Assembly: GCA_027459625.1 (NCBI GenBank)
Contig: DAIDHP010000013.1
Location: 22,398-86,397 of the forward strand
DNA length: 64,000 nt
Reading direction: 5' to 3'
DNA from: Chthonomonadales bacterium
GTDB taxonomy: Bacteria > Armatimonadota > Chthonomonadetes > Chthonomonadales > CAJBBX01
The notes beneath the pieces were generated by a model. It did no database searches and was not told the origin of the DNA. It was given only the letters and a program-made list of their open reading frames with translations. Made by a program: the position numbers and the translations under genes. Positions within the stretch are counted from its first letter, which is position 1; every line of letters begins with the position of its first letter. Positions 18,248 to 26,887 of this stretch are shown one piece after another.

Positions 18248-19132
18248 TCACATGGTATGCAAGGTGAAATGTTGATTGTGAGCATACATCTCCGAACGAC
18301 GCAGTTTAAGCGCATGCAAAATGGCGTCGGGAGCGGGGTTGTTCTCAATCACATGCCCTAATAACACATTCGGCTTTGTGGATCCATGGAAATCCGAACC
18401 GCCAGTCACCAATAAGCCAACTTTAAACGCTTTAGCGAGATATCCATCAATCTGCTGCAAAGAATACTGACTATAATAACACTCCATCCCATCCAATCCG
18501 AGGCTTTTAAATCGAATCAACGCGGTTACAAGCTCCTCATCATTTAGTTTCAGAGTGGAGGGATGCGCCAGAACCGCCACCCCCTTGGATTCATGGATCA
18601 GTCGTATCCCCTCCTCCAAGGTGATTTTATCCTTCGGCACGTATGCCTTGCCATTCTCCCCTAGATAGAGGTCAAAAGCTTGCTGCACGGATTCCACCGC
18701 CCTTTTTCGTTCCAGCGCCTTCGCCATATGGGGGCGTCCCAACTGACCTCCGCCGGATTCCGCCAAAACCTCCTCCATCGATAAATCCACACCGCACGCC
18801 CGCAACTTCTCCAGCATTCGTGCGTTGCGCATGGCTCGATTCTCCTTCAGGCGTGTGAGGCGCCGTTCCAAACCCGGAATTTTCCAGTTGATGTAATAAC
18901 CCAGCATGTGAAACCTTCCATGCGAATAATCTATGGAAAGTTCTATACCGGGAATCATCTCGATATTCATCTGCCTAGCGGCTTCCGCAGCCTCCTCCAA
19001 TCCATCCAACGTGTCGTGGTCGGTGATCCCCAATCCGGTAATTCCAGCCTCCGCTGCGGCGACAACCAACTCCGTTGGCGTGAGAGTGCCATCCGAGGCG
19101 GTGGTGTGCGTATGCAAATCCACAGTTAACAT
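18248..19132 (-). CDS. PHP-domain phosphoesterase (RNase AM/TrpH-like)
   Basis: A 294-residue PHP-family metallo-phosphoesterase. The N-terminus VDLHTHTTASDGTLTP carries the first metal-binding motif; GITDHDTLDGLEEA, GIELSIDY, AVLAHPSTLKL and the C-terminal GGSDFHGS supply the rest. Relatives such as E. coli RNase AM (YciV) act as 5'-3' exonucleases or 3',5'-nucleotide bisphosphatases; the latter would remove pAp from sulfate assimilation, which would fit the cysC gene just upstream. ATG 19132 is chosen because AAAGGGG lies 9 nt upstream; in-frame ATG 19141 directly abuts that SD and TTG 19171 would overlap cysC. Probably co-transcribed with cysC. Confidence 0.88.
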   Translation of the reverse strand: MLTVDLHTHTTASDGTLTPTELVVAAAEAGITGLGITDHDTLDGLEEAAEAARQMNIEMIPGIELSIDYSHGRFHMLGYYINWKIPGLERRLTRLKENRAMRNARMLEKLRACGVDLSMEEVLAESGGGQLGRPHMAKALERKRAVESVQQAFDLYLGENGKAYVPKDKITLEEGIRLIHESKGVAVLAHPSTLKLNDEELVTALIRFKSLGLDGMECYYSQYSLQQIDGYLAKAFKVGLLVTGGSDFHGSTKPNVLLGHVIENNPAPDAILHALKLRRSEMYAHNQHFTLHTM

Positions 19133-19154
19133 CTTATTCATCCCCTTTGCGGGA

Positions 19155-19703
19155 TTAATTTGTTGATTCAAGATATCCTCTATTACTTAGGTAATTCAAT
19201 ATTCTACGAACGGATTCCTGCACGGATTCCGAATCAGTTTTCACCTCCACGTCAGGATTGAGAGGATGTTCGTATGGATCCGACACTCCGGTGAAATGCG
19301 TGATATCCCCGGATAATGCCTTACGATACAATCCCTTTACATCCCTTTCGATCAATGAGTTCAAACTGGCGTTTGCATATATCTCAACGAAATGGGTGCC
19401 CTCCCTCAGAGCCTGCGCCTTTATCTCCTCGCGAATGTCTCTGTAGGGTGAAATGGCGGCGGTGATGGTGACAACCCCATTCCGAGCCAATAGACGAGCC
19501 ACGTATCCAATCCTGCGGATATTGGTATCCCGATCCTCCTTTGAAAAACCCAGCCCTTTGGACAGATTGGTGCGAACATCATCTCCATCCAACAACTCCA
19601 CGCGAACGTCATTATCCTCAAAGTACCTAACCAACTCCTGAGACAGGGTGGATTTCCCTGCTCCTGACAATCCTGTGAACCACAATATAATCCCTGAACT
19701 CAT
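19155..19703 (-). CDS. cysC: Adenylylsulfate kinase
   Basis: A 182-residue APS kinase that phosphorylates adenosine 5'-phosphosulfate to PAPS. The P-loop GLSGAGKST is at about 9-17, followed by LLDGDDVR, the LGFSKEDRDTNIRRIG motif and ISPYRDIREE. Length is typical of stand-alone CysC. AAGGAG precedes ATG 19703. No sulfate adenylyltransferase subunit is visible in the window. It is divergent from cysH, with which it shares a promoter core. Confidence 0.95.
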   Translation of the reverse strand: MSSGIILWFTGLSGAGKSTLSQELVRYFEDNDVRVELLDGDDVRTNLSKGLGFSKEDRDTNIRRIGYVARLLARNGVVTITAAISPYRDIREEIKAQALREGTHFVEIYANASLNSLIERDVKGLYRKALSGDITHFTGVSDPYEHPLNPDVEVKTDSESVQESVRRILNYLSNRGYLESTN

Positions 19704-19751
19704 TTGAATCTCCTTGATCTGAATTTGAAAACATAATGTTTATTTAATCGA

Positions 19752-19801
19752 TTGACTTTATCGAGTTTATCTATTATAATATAAACAATCAGTTAAGTCA
19801 A
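19752..19801. promoter_or_regulatory. Face-to-face overlapping promoters of cysC and cysH
   Basis: Plus strand: TTGACT (19752-19757), a 17-bp spacer and TATAAT (19775-19780), driving cysH with a start near 19787. Minus strand: TTGACT (19801 to 19796), a 17-bp spacer and TATAAT (19778 to 19773), driving cysC with a start near 19766. Both hexamer pairs and both spacings are near consensus, and the two -10 boxes share 4 bp (19775-19778), so polymerase should not be able to occupy both at once. Confidence 0.88.
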
Positions 19802-19817
19802 CATTATGGAGAAAAAA

Positions 19818-20513
19818 ATGAACCAACTGTTGGATCTGGAACTACACTATATGAGCGCTCAATTGGAGAGCAGAACGCCGCAACAGATTCTCCGTTGGGC
19901 GGTGCACACCTTTCATCCGAAACTGTGTATGGCGACCGCCTTCGGAGCGGAAGGATGCGCCATTATCTCCATGCTGGCGGAGATTGAACCGGATGTGCAC
20001 GTCTTCAATCTCAACACCGGATATCAATTCGCTGAGACTCTGGAGTTGCGCGAACGGATATTTGAAAAATATGGCATTCTCGTTAAAATGGTGGAATCCG
20101 AGGAGAGTGTCGAAGAGATGGAGAATCGCTTTGGAGGTCCGATACATCATATCATGCCGGATGAGTGCTGCCGCCTCAGAAAGGTGGAGCCTCTGAGAAA
20201 GGAGGTGAGAGGATGGTCCGCATGGATATCCTCCATTCGCCGACAACAGTCACCTCACAGAGCCAAATCCGACATTGTGGAGTGGGATACCAAGTTCAAT
20301 CTTGTGAAGATCAATCCATTGGCGAACTGGTCAAGACAAGAACTATGGGATTATATCCTCGCCAACGATGTGCCCTATAATCCCCTTCATGACAGAGGCT
20401 TTCCTAGCATAGGCTGTGAGCCATGCACCCTGCCGGTTTGCGTGGGCGAGGACGAGCGATCGGGGAGATGGTCGGGGTTCAACCGCACTGAATGCGGGTT
20501 GCATACCCGTTGA
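19818..20513 (+). CDS. cysH: Assimilatory adenylylsulfate (APS/PAPS) reductase, Fe-S type
   Basis: A 231-residue thioredoxin-dependent reductase that converts activated sulfate to sulfite. The PP-loop-like region MATAFGAEGCAIISML is followed by the Cys pair DECCRLRKVEPLR and GCEPCTLPVC; this Cys-Cys plus CxxC set binds a [4Fe-4S] cluster and marks the APS-reducing type, although some such enzymes also use PAPS. The catalytic C-terminal Cys is in ECGLH. ATG 19818 has GGAG 6 nt upstream and is preferred over ATG 19806. The leader is about 31 nt. Convergent with murB. Confidence 0.94.
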   Translation: MNQLLDLELHYMSAQLESRTPQQILRWAVHTFHPKLCMATAFGAEGCAIISMLAEIEPDVHVFNLNTGYQFAETLELRERIFEKYGILVKMVESEESVEEMENRFGGPIHHIMPDECCRLRKVEPLRKEVRGWSAWISSIRRQQSPHRAKSDIVEWDTKFNLVKINPLANWSRQELWDYILANDVPYNPLHDRGFPSIGCEPCTLPVCVGEDERSGRWSGFNRTECGLHTR

Positions 20514-20528
20514 GATATATGGTTATTC

Positions 20529-20560
20529 CGTCTGATCCGTTTAACTCTTCGGATCAGGCG
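20529..20560. terminator. Hairpin between convergent cysH and murB
   Basis: An 11-bp stem with one wobble (CGTCTGATCCG at 20529-20539 against 20550-20560) and a 10-nt loop overlaps the murB stop. There is no strong T tract on either side; probably a shared 3' end structure. Confidence 0.55.
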
Positions 20561-21560
20561 GATCCCCGACGTAAATCACCTCTTCCTGCAACTCCACCCC
20601 GAATTGATCTCGCACCCTTCTCTTGACAATCTCTGCCAAACGGCGGATATCTCCCGCCATGGCGCATCCCCTGTTCACAATGAAATTGGCGTGTCTTTGA
20701 CTGACTTGTGCATCCCCCACTCGTAACCCTTTGCATCCGCAAGCGGCGTTCAGATATCCTGCGGGAACCACTCCCGCCATCTTCAAAGGAACAGGGAGAT
20801 CAGGCAGCGATTGAGCCAACTCAGCGTCGTTCACGTTCTTGAAAAAGCTCCCGGCGGAGGGATACCAAGGTTGTTTGAATATGCGTTGCCGTTGGTTCTC
20901 TCTTGCACGCTCGATAATGGCGGAATGATTGCTCGGTGTTAATTGAATCCGAGCCGACAACACAACGGGTTGCGGCGATAGCCCCCGTCGGAGTTTGCTG
21001 TCTCGATAGGAAAACTCCATCCAATCCGCCGAAACGGTCTTGCAAACTCCGCCTTCCACAACCTCCACGTCGGATATCAAATGACCGATATTATCCCTGT
21101 ACGCCCCCGCATTCGAAGCCAGAGCTCCTCCCAAAGTGCCGGGAATGCCAACTGCGAATTCCAATCCGGAGAGGTTGCTTTTGACGGAATCCAAGAAGAG
21201 TTGCATCAATGAATACCCCGTGTCACAGTGAGTGATTTCACCCAAATCCACGGATCGACAACCGTTGTGGATCGTCAATCCGCGCACCCCGGAATCACTG
21301 ATGCAGATATTGCTTCCCCCTCCAAGCAGGAAATAGGGCATACCGAGGGTTTGAGCGATCTCAACGATCCGCGCCAAAGCCCCTCTTTCTCTGGCGAGGT
21401 AATAGATGTCCGCCTTTCCCCCCACCCTTAACGTCGTGAACGGGGATAACGGAACTCCAAAGGCGATGTCGCTCTTCATGGAATCCGGAAGAGCGTCCAA
21501 AAAAGCTTTCAGACGCTCTTGAAACCTCTCGTTGTCAATAGCCCCCTCCGATCCAGGCAT
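20541..21560 (-). CDS. murB: UDP-N-acetylenolpyruvoylglucosamine reductase
   Basis: A 339-residue flavoenzyme for the second step of UDP-MurNAc synthesis. Visible are the FAD-binding stretch TTLRVGGKADIYYLA, FLLGGGSNICISD, the NAGAY motif, YRDSKLR and the catalytic-region PSAGSFFKN, and C-terminal EEVIYVGD. Length is within the family. It begins 5 nt after the rhamnosidase stop, so the two are co-transcribed, an odd pairing of cell-wall synthesis with glycan breakdown. Confidence 0.95.
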   Translation of the reverse strand: MPGSEGAIDNERFQERLKAFLDALPDSMKSDIAFGVPLSPFTTLRVGGKADIYYLARERGALARIVEIAQTLGMPYFLLGGGSNICISDSGVRGLTIHNGCRSVDLGEITHCDTGYSLMQLFLDSVKSNLSGLEFAVGIPGTLGGALASNAGAYRDNIGHLISDVEVVEGGVCKTVSADWMEFSYRDSKLRRGLSPQPVVLSARIQLTPSNHSAIIERARENQRQRIFKQPWYPSAGSFFKNVNDAELAQSLPDLPVPLKMAGVVPAGYLNAACGCKGLRVGDAQVSQRHANFIVNRGCAMAGDIRRLAEIVKRRVRDQFGVELQEEVIYVGDPPDPKS

Positions 21561-21565
21561 AATCT

Positions 21566-24220
21566 TCAGTCTCGCACCTCGAAACTGTAATCTCCCGATT
21601 GTATCTCAACAAGAGCCCAATCCTCTTCCCTTCCCAGTGGGGTTACGCACTCCGCGTGATCCAAGGGTTTGCCACCCTCGGTCACAACGGATGAGGATGA
21701 GGCGGGTATTTTCACGGTGGCGGAGCAGTTCGCGGGGATGGATACTTTCAAGTGAAAAACGCCCCCCTCTTTGCGCCAATCCGAAACAATACGGCCATGC
21801 ATGGAATCGTAAACAGCCTTCGCCCATGTGAGATCATCCACGGGGGTGGGGCGAATACGAATATGAGCGAACGCGGGAGCCTCCGGATCCAAACCTATGC
21901 CCGCGAGCCATTGGAAGAACCAGTTGCTGACATCCCCGAACATGATATGGTTCAGAGAGTTCCCCCCCTTCCAATCCTCCCACAGAGTGGTGGCTCCCTG
22001 TTGAATCCACCATCCCCATCCGGGCTGTTCGGTGCAAGAGATAATGCGATACGCCAAATCCGTGCGTCCGTTTTCGGCAAGAACCCAGGGAACGGATTTC
22101 GCCCCTAAAATACCCGTATCAATATGACCAAGACTCTCCAAATTCTCAGTCAAGCGTGCAAACACCGCATCACTGTGACCTTCCGGAGGCATATTGCAAT
22201 CCACCGCCAAGGATAGCGCCGTTTGGCTTCCATTGGCGTAGATGCTCCGTTCCGAATCGAAAAACTTTGCGTTGAAAGCTGTGCGTGTGTGTTCGGCGAG
22301 AGCGGCGTATTTTTCGGCGTCGTCGGTTTTGTTCAGAAGCTTCGCAATGCATGCCACGATTTGGGCGTCCACATAAAGAAAAACGGTGGAGGTGAGTTGA
22401 CTCGGCGTAACGGTGGACCATGGCAACCAGTCTCCGAGGCTGTCAAAAGGCACCACGCCATCCTCCGTTCGCCCTGAAAGGTAATCCACATATAGCCGAA
22501 TGTTATCGTAATGCCTTTCCATAAGGCGGGTGTCGCCGCAATATAAATACAGGAACCATGTCACAATCGGATAGGCGCTATCCCATGCCGGATGACAATC
22601 CCCTCGTCCCCAGCCTCCCGTTGGTACAATGATGCCCACCTGTCCGCTCTCCAGCATGTTATCAGCGAAGTCATCGAGCCACTTTGAATAGAAGGTTGCG
22701 GAATGGAAATTCATCAACCCCATTTCGCATGCCAAATGAGCATCCCCCGTCCATCCGTTTTTCTCCCGTTGGGGACAATCCGTGGGGATGCTTTGAGCGT
22801 TGCTGAAATACGCGTTTCGTGTGGCTTCCTGTATTTTGTTAATCAGGGGGTTGGAGCATTCGAACGTACCTGCGCTTTCGAAAACGGTGTGAGCGAACCG
22901 GCCCTCCAATTGGCTCGCACTCGGCTTATAGGGCAAGCCGGTTATCTCCGCATATTGGAATCCGCTATACGAAAACCGTTGCTCCCACACCTCCTCGCCT
23001 CCCCCTTTACAGATATACATATCCTGCTGAAAGAGCTGAGGCGGCTCGGTTTTGACCATGAGTGTGTCTATGTTCGATCTATCCAAGGAACCATCCGGGC
23101 TCGTTTTCTCCCCATACCGTATCGTCACAGAGGTGCCTGCGGGAGCGTTCACGCGAATTCTCAAATGCCCCGATATATTCCTCCCCAAATCCGCCACATA
23201 GACGCCAGGCTTGGGCTCCCTGATGGCTATCGGGGTGATGGTGTGCGTAATGGCGACTGGCGGGCATACGCGCGCCGTCATTCGCCCAGTTGGCGCTGAC
23301 ATGAGCGAAACAGGGGCCCAACGGGAATCGTCGAAACCGGAGAGGTCCCATCCCGGCATTTCCACGCGGGCGTCATATATCTCGCCGGAATAGATTCCAT
23401 CCCTGCGGATGGGACCGATCGACACCTTCCAAGAAACATCACTGATGACGTATTCCGTACTACCATCCGCGTAATCCACTGCGAGCACGAGCCTCATACG
23501 TGGACGTCCCCTCCAAGGGGCTTTGTGAAAATCCCATACGGCTTCGTCGTGAACATCGTACCAGCCAGTACCGAGTATCGCTCCTATGGCATTATCGCCC
23601 GCATTCAGCTTGGAGGTGACATCATAGGTTACATAGAGAGTGCGCTTTCCGAAATCCGTATACCCCGGCTCTCTCTCGATATCACCCCCCACCTTTTCTC
23701 CGTTCAAATGCACTTCGGCATACGCCAAACCGCAAACGTAAACTCTGGCGCGACGAATGCCGGGGGAGCAGTGGAACTCCTTTCTCAGATACGGGGCTGG
23801 CTCCCCCTCTGCGGTGGCGGGAGCCTCCCTGCCGATCCAAGCGCTTTCCGCCCAATCCTCTTCGCTCATCAGCCCCATCTCCCAAGACGCCGCCTCGCTC
23901 CACGCGGAGGGAGTATCCTTCTCATCCCACACTCGAACCTTCCACCATCTCTCCTGGCGAGCGAGCAGTGGTTCGCCGTCATACGCAATATGGATTGATT
24001 CGGAGGAAGCCACCTTGCCGCTGTCCCAAACATCCCCTTTATCCGACGCGAGTGCGCTCGGGCTTGACGCAACAAGCGCCTGATACGCCGTTTGCCTCCA
24101 TCCCCGACGCTTGCAATGCGTATTCCAACTCAATCGGGGCGCTGGCTCATCCAATCCCACCGGATTTACCGTATATTCACATCGTAAATTGACCGGCAAA
24201 GCTTCATTTTCTCGGCTCAT
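21566..24220 (-). CDS. Alpha-L-rhamnosidase, GH78
   Basis: An 884-residue cytoplasmic enzyme (no signal peptide). The N-terminus LRCEYTVNPVGLDEPAPRLS and the following beta-domains (ARVYVCGLAYAEVHLNGEKV, GDNAIGAILGTGWYD) are characteristic of bacterial alpha-L-rhamnosidases. The alpha/alpha barrel contains IPTDCPQREKNGWTGDA near residue 480, the part of the active site that binds the general acid, and GWGWWIQQGATTLWEDW further on. It releases L-rhamnose, which RhaA (encoded 1.4 kb upstream, divergently) isomerises. Purine-rich AGAGAGAAG precedes ATG 24220. Confidence 0.93.
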   Translation of the reverse strand: MSRENEALPVNLRCEYTVNPVGLDEPAPRLSWNTHCKRRGWRQTAYQALVASSPSALASDKGDVWDSGKVASSESIHIAYDGEPLLARQERWWKVRVWDEKDTPSAWSEAASWEMGLMSEEDWAESAWIGREAPATAEGEPAPYLRKEFHCSPGIRRARVYVCGLAYAEVHLNGEKVGGDIEREPGYTDFGKRTLYVTYDVTSKLNAGDNAIGAILGTGWYDVHDEAVWDFHKAPWRGRPRMRLVLAVDYADGSTEYVISDVSWKVSIGPIRRDGIYSGEIYDARVEMPGWDLSGFDDSRWAPVSLMSAPTGRMTARVCPPVAITHTITPIAIREPKPGVYVADLGRNISGHLRIRVNAPAGTSVTIRYGEKTSPDGSLDRSNIDTLMVKTEPPQLFQQDMYICKGGGEEVWEQRFSYSGFQYAEITGLPYKPSASQLEGRFAHTVFESAGTFECSNPLINKIQEATRNAYFSNAQSIPTDCPQREKNGWTGDAHLACEMGLMNFHSATFYSKWLDDFADNMLESGQVGIIVPTGGWGRGDCHPAWDSAYPIVTWFLYLYCGDTRLMERHYDNIRLYVDYLSGRTEDGVVPFDSLGDWLPWSTVTPSQLTSTVFLYVDAQIVACIAKLLNKTDDAEKYAALAEHTRTAFNAKFFDSERSIYANGSQTALSLAVDCNMPPEGHSDAVFARLTENLESLGHIDTGILGAKSVPWVLAENGRTDLAYRIISCTEQPGWGWWIQQGATTLWEDWKGGNSLNHIMFGDVSNWFFQWLAGIGLDPEAPAFAHIRIRPTPVDDLTWAKAVYDSMHGRIVSDWRKEGGVFHLKVSIPANCSATVKIPASSSSVVTEGGKPLDHAECVTPLGREEDWALVEIQSGDYSFEVRD

Positions 24221-24254
24221 CTGCTTCTCTCTCTATGATATTTGAAATCAAACT

Positions 24255-25262
24255 TCAGATGATGGCGTTCCATGTCTCATACACATTGCGGACATTTGCG
24301 GGTTTGGCTCCCGCGCCGAACTCGCATTGCGCGATGCATCCGCCGTTCGACCACAGAGTCTCTTTCACGCTTTTCACGGCGTTCTGGATTTCCTCCAATG
24401 TGCCCTCGGGAAGAAGATGCTGTCGGTCAATCTCCCCCCAAAAAGTGATCTTTCCGCGGAATGGCTTCAGGTTTTCCAGTCCCATGCAAAATAGCTGTGA
24501 GTTCACTGCGTCAAGACCCAGTTCGATCAGATGCGGATAGATCGCCAAAATATGACCGTCGGAATGCATGAACATCTTTTTGCCGTGACTATGGGCGATA
24601 TCGATGAAATCCTTGTAGATCGGCTTGAAAATGCTGACCCAGAGTTTGGGATTTATCAGAAGCCCCCGTTGTGATCCCCAATCGTCCATGAACATCAGCG
24701 CATCTACATCCGTTTTCGCCCATACTTCCAATAGGCTGCAGTAGTAATTGTGCATCCTTCGAATTAACTCTTTAAGTCCATCGGACTGAACCATAATGTC
24801 CACGTATAGCTGATCGGTTTTCCGCAGGAACTGGAGCCTTTCGAAGGGACGAGGACATGCGCCCGCCATCACGAATTTATCCGTGATGGCGCAGAATTCG
24901 TTCACCTTCTCGATATCAATAGTCAGGTTCTCCACGGGGATTCTAAGCTTGTCAATATCCTCGAAGTTTTCCCCTTGGATGAGAGCCTCCTTGATCTCTC
25001 CGATCACCCCTCGCTGAACATTTGTGAATTTACAGCCCCAATGATCCACGAACACCCCGATCTCATGAGGCTCCCCGACGGTCTTGGGATACTCCTTGTT
25101 AAATCCCGGCGCACCAACGATATCATCCGGGAAATCGGCGCGTATGCTTTTTAACTCTTCGGGATAATGAATCTCCGCCCAAGGCAAAGACCATTGCTGA
25201 CGCGGAGCCCTTTTCGGTCCGTCGAACTCCAAGGTTTGATATACCAACTCTTTAGAATTCAT
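24255..25262 (-). CDS. Uroporphyrinogen decarboxylase-like (UroD/MtaA family) protein
   Basis: A 335-residue UroD-fold protein (NSKELVYQTLEFDGPKRAPR, LMFMDDWGSQRGLLINP, MHSDGHILAIYPHLIELG, ITFWGEIDRQHLLP). It lacks the usual N-terminal substrate motif of haem-pathway UroD and is closer to the methyltransferase-like or uncharacterised UroD proteins often found in sugar loci. SD AAAGGGA precedes ATG 25262. Lies between rhamnosidase and rhaA, so a role linked to sugar metabolism is possible but unproven. Confidence 0.82.
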   Translation of the reverse strand: MNSKELVYQTLEFDGPKRAPRQQWSLPWAEIHYPEELKSIRADFPDDIVGAPGFNKEYPKTVGEPHEIGVFVDHWGCKFTNVQRGVIGEIKEALIQGENFEDIDKLRIPVENLTIDIEKVNEFCAITDKFVMAGACPRPFERLQFLRKTDQLYVDIMVQSDGLKELIRRMHNYYCSLLEVWAKTDVDALMFMDDWGSQRGLLINPKLWVSIFKPIYKDFIDIAHSHGKKMFMHSDGHILAIYPHLIELGLDAVNSQLFCMGLENLKPFRGKITFWGEIDRQHLLPEGTLEEIQNAVKSVKETLWSNGGCIAQCEFGAGAKPANVRNVYETWNAII

Positions 25263-25633
25263 CTAATCCCTTTCGGCACAGTATTACTTCAAATGATCCT
25301 CTAGTATTATTTTAGCACTTCATCTTCCAGTTGATGGATAATGTAAACGAGGGAAATGATGCGAAAACCGAGCGTGTTACGTAATGAGCGAAAAGGATAT
25401 GACAAATGGGGTCGGAAATCAATGCAGCCGCTCATTTTTGAACTGTTTTCACCATCGCGGTATTGTAAATTTCAAGGGAATATGCAAAACTTCATTGAGT
25501 TAACAAATGTCCGACAAATACGCGACATGATTTAACTTCATCATTCAGACCTGCGATGCATGACCGATATCCTTGCCTGCATCGGGAATTTTATCGAATG
25601 CATCTTATATTTTCCTGAAAGGAGACTTTGAGG
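25263..25633. other. Divergent intergenic region between UroD-like gene and rhaA
   Basis: This gap of about 370 nt contains no gene. A candidate rhaA promoter is TTGAAC (25438-25443), a 17-bp spacer and TATTGT (25461-25466), a moderate match. A 7-bp inverted repeat CGATGCA/TGCATCG (25554-25560 with 25578-25584) lies in the predicted leader, a possible operator or hairpin. No clear minus-strand promoter was found. Confidence 0.45.
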
Positions 25634-26881
25634 ATGGACAAAGCGTTTGATTTGGCTAAGGAGCGATATTCGGAACTCGGAGTGGATGTGGAGCTTTCAA
25701 TGAAGCGACTGGCGAATATCTCCATCTCCCTTCATTGCTGGCAAGGGGATGATGTGTCCGGATTTGAAAGCGAAGAAGGGCTAACCGGTGGCGGCATCCA
25801 AGCGACGGGTAACTACCCTGGCAGGGCGAGAACCGCAGAGGAACTCAGGCAAGACCTTAATAAAACATACGGCCTCATTCCAGGCGCTCACCGTCTAAAC
25901 CTTCATGCAATATACGCGGAAACCGGCGGGAGGAAAGTGGATAGAAACGAAATCGACTCTTCTCATTTCACAGCATGGGTGGATTGGGCGAAGGCGAATC
26001 GGCACGGACTTGATTTCAATCCCACGTATTTCTCCCATCCATTGGCGGAGAGCGGCATGACGTTGACCAACCCCGATCCTCAAATTCGTCAATTCTGGGT
26101 GGAGCATGGCATCGCCACACGAAAAATCAGCGCGTTTTTCGGCAAGGCGTTGGGCGCCCCCTGTGTCAACAATGTGTGGATTCCGGACGGATACAAGGAT
26201 ATCCCGGCGGACCGAAAGCACCCAAGAGAACTTCTGCTCCAATCGCTGAACTCGATTTTCGCCGAAAAGCTGGACACCAATTACAATCTCGACGCCGTGG
26301 AGTGCAAACTTTTCGGTATCGGTTCGGAAAGCTATGTTGCTGGCTCGCATGAATTCTACATGGGCTACGCTGTGCGGAATAACATCCTGTTAACCTTGGA
26401 CGCCGGACATTTCCATCCCACCGAGGTCATCTCGGACAAACTGTCCTCCATCCTGTTCTACGTGCCGGAAGTGCTGCTGCACGTCAGCAGAGGAGTGAGA
26501 TGGGACAGCGACCATGTGGTGATCCTTAGCGATGAACTCAGAGCGATCGCGGAGGAACTCGTGCGGGGGGACTATCTTAATCGAGTTCATATCGGGCTTG
26601 ACTTTTTCGACGCGAGCATCAACCGCATCGCCGCCTGGGTCATCGGCACCCGCTGCATGCTCAAAGCCCTGCTGATCGCGTTGCTGGAACCGACGGACCG
26701 TCTAAGACAATCGGAACTGGAAGGGGATTACACCACCCGCCTCGCAATCATGGAAGAGCTTAAAACCATGCCTTACGGCACCATCTGGGATGCATACTGC
26801 GAGCGCCACAACACCCCTGTCGGTATGAAATGGATGGATGAAGTTAAGCGTTATGAAAGTGAAATTCTAACCAAGAGGTGA
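25634..26881 (+). CDS. rhaA: L-rhamnose isomerase
   Basis: A 415-residue metal-dependent isomerase converting L-rhamnose to L-rhamnulose. [17 protein letters not shown] near the N-terminus, [22 protein letters not shown], the metal-ligand region [19 protein letters not shown] and [13 protein letters not shown] are all typical of RhaA. ATG 25634 has AAAGGAG 9 nt upstream. Kinase (RhaB) and aldolase (RhaD) are not in the window. The next gene starts 6 nt downstream. Confidence 0.94.
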   Translation: MDKAFDLAKERYSELGVDVELSMKRLANISISLHCWQGDDVSGFESEEGLTGGGIQATGNYPGRARTAEELRQDLNKTYGLIPGAHRLNLHAIYAETGGRKVDRNEIDSSHFTAWVDWAKANRHGLDFNPTYFSHPLAESGMTLTNPDPQIRQFWVEHGIATRKISAFFGKALGAPCVNNVWIPDGYKDIPADRKHPRELLLQSLNSIFAEKLDTNYNLDAVECKLFGIGSESYVAGSHEFYMGYAVRNNILLTLDAGHFHPTEVISDKLSSILFYVPEVLLHVSRGVRWDSDHVVILSDELRAIAEELVRGDYLNRVHIGLDFFDASINRIAAWVIGTRCMLKALLIALLEPTDRLRQSELEGDYTTRLAIMEELKTMPYGTIWDAYCERHNTPVGMKWMDEVKRYESEILTKR

Positions 26882-26887
26882 TGAAGA

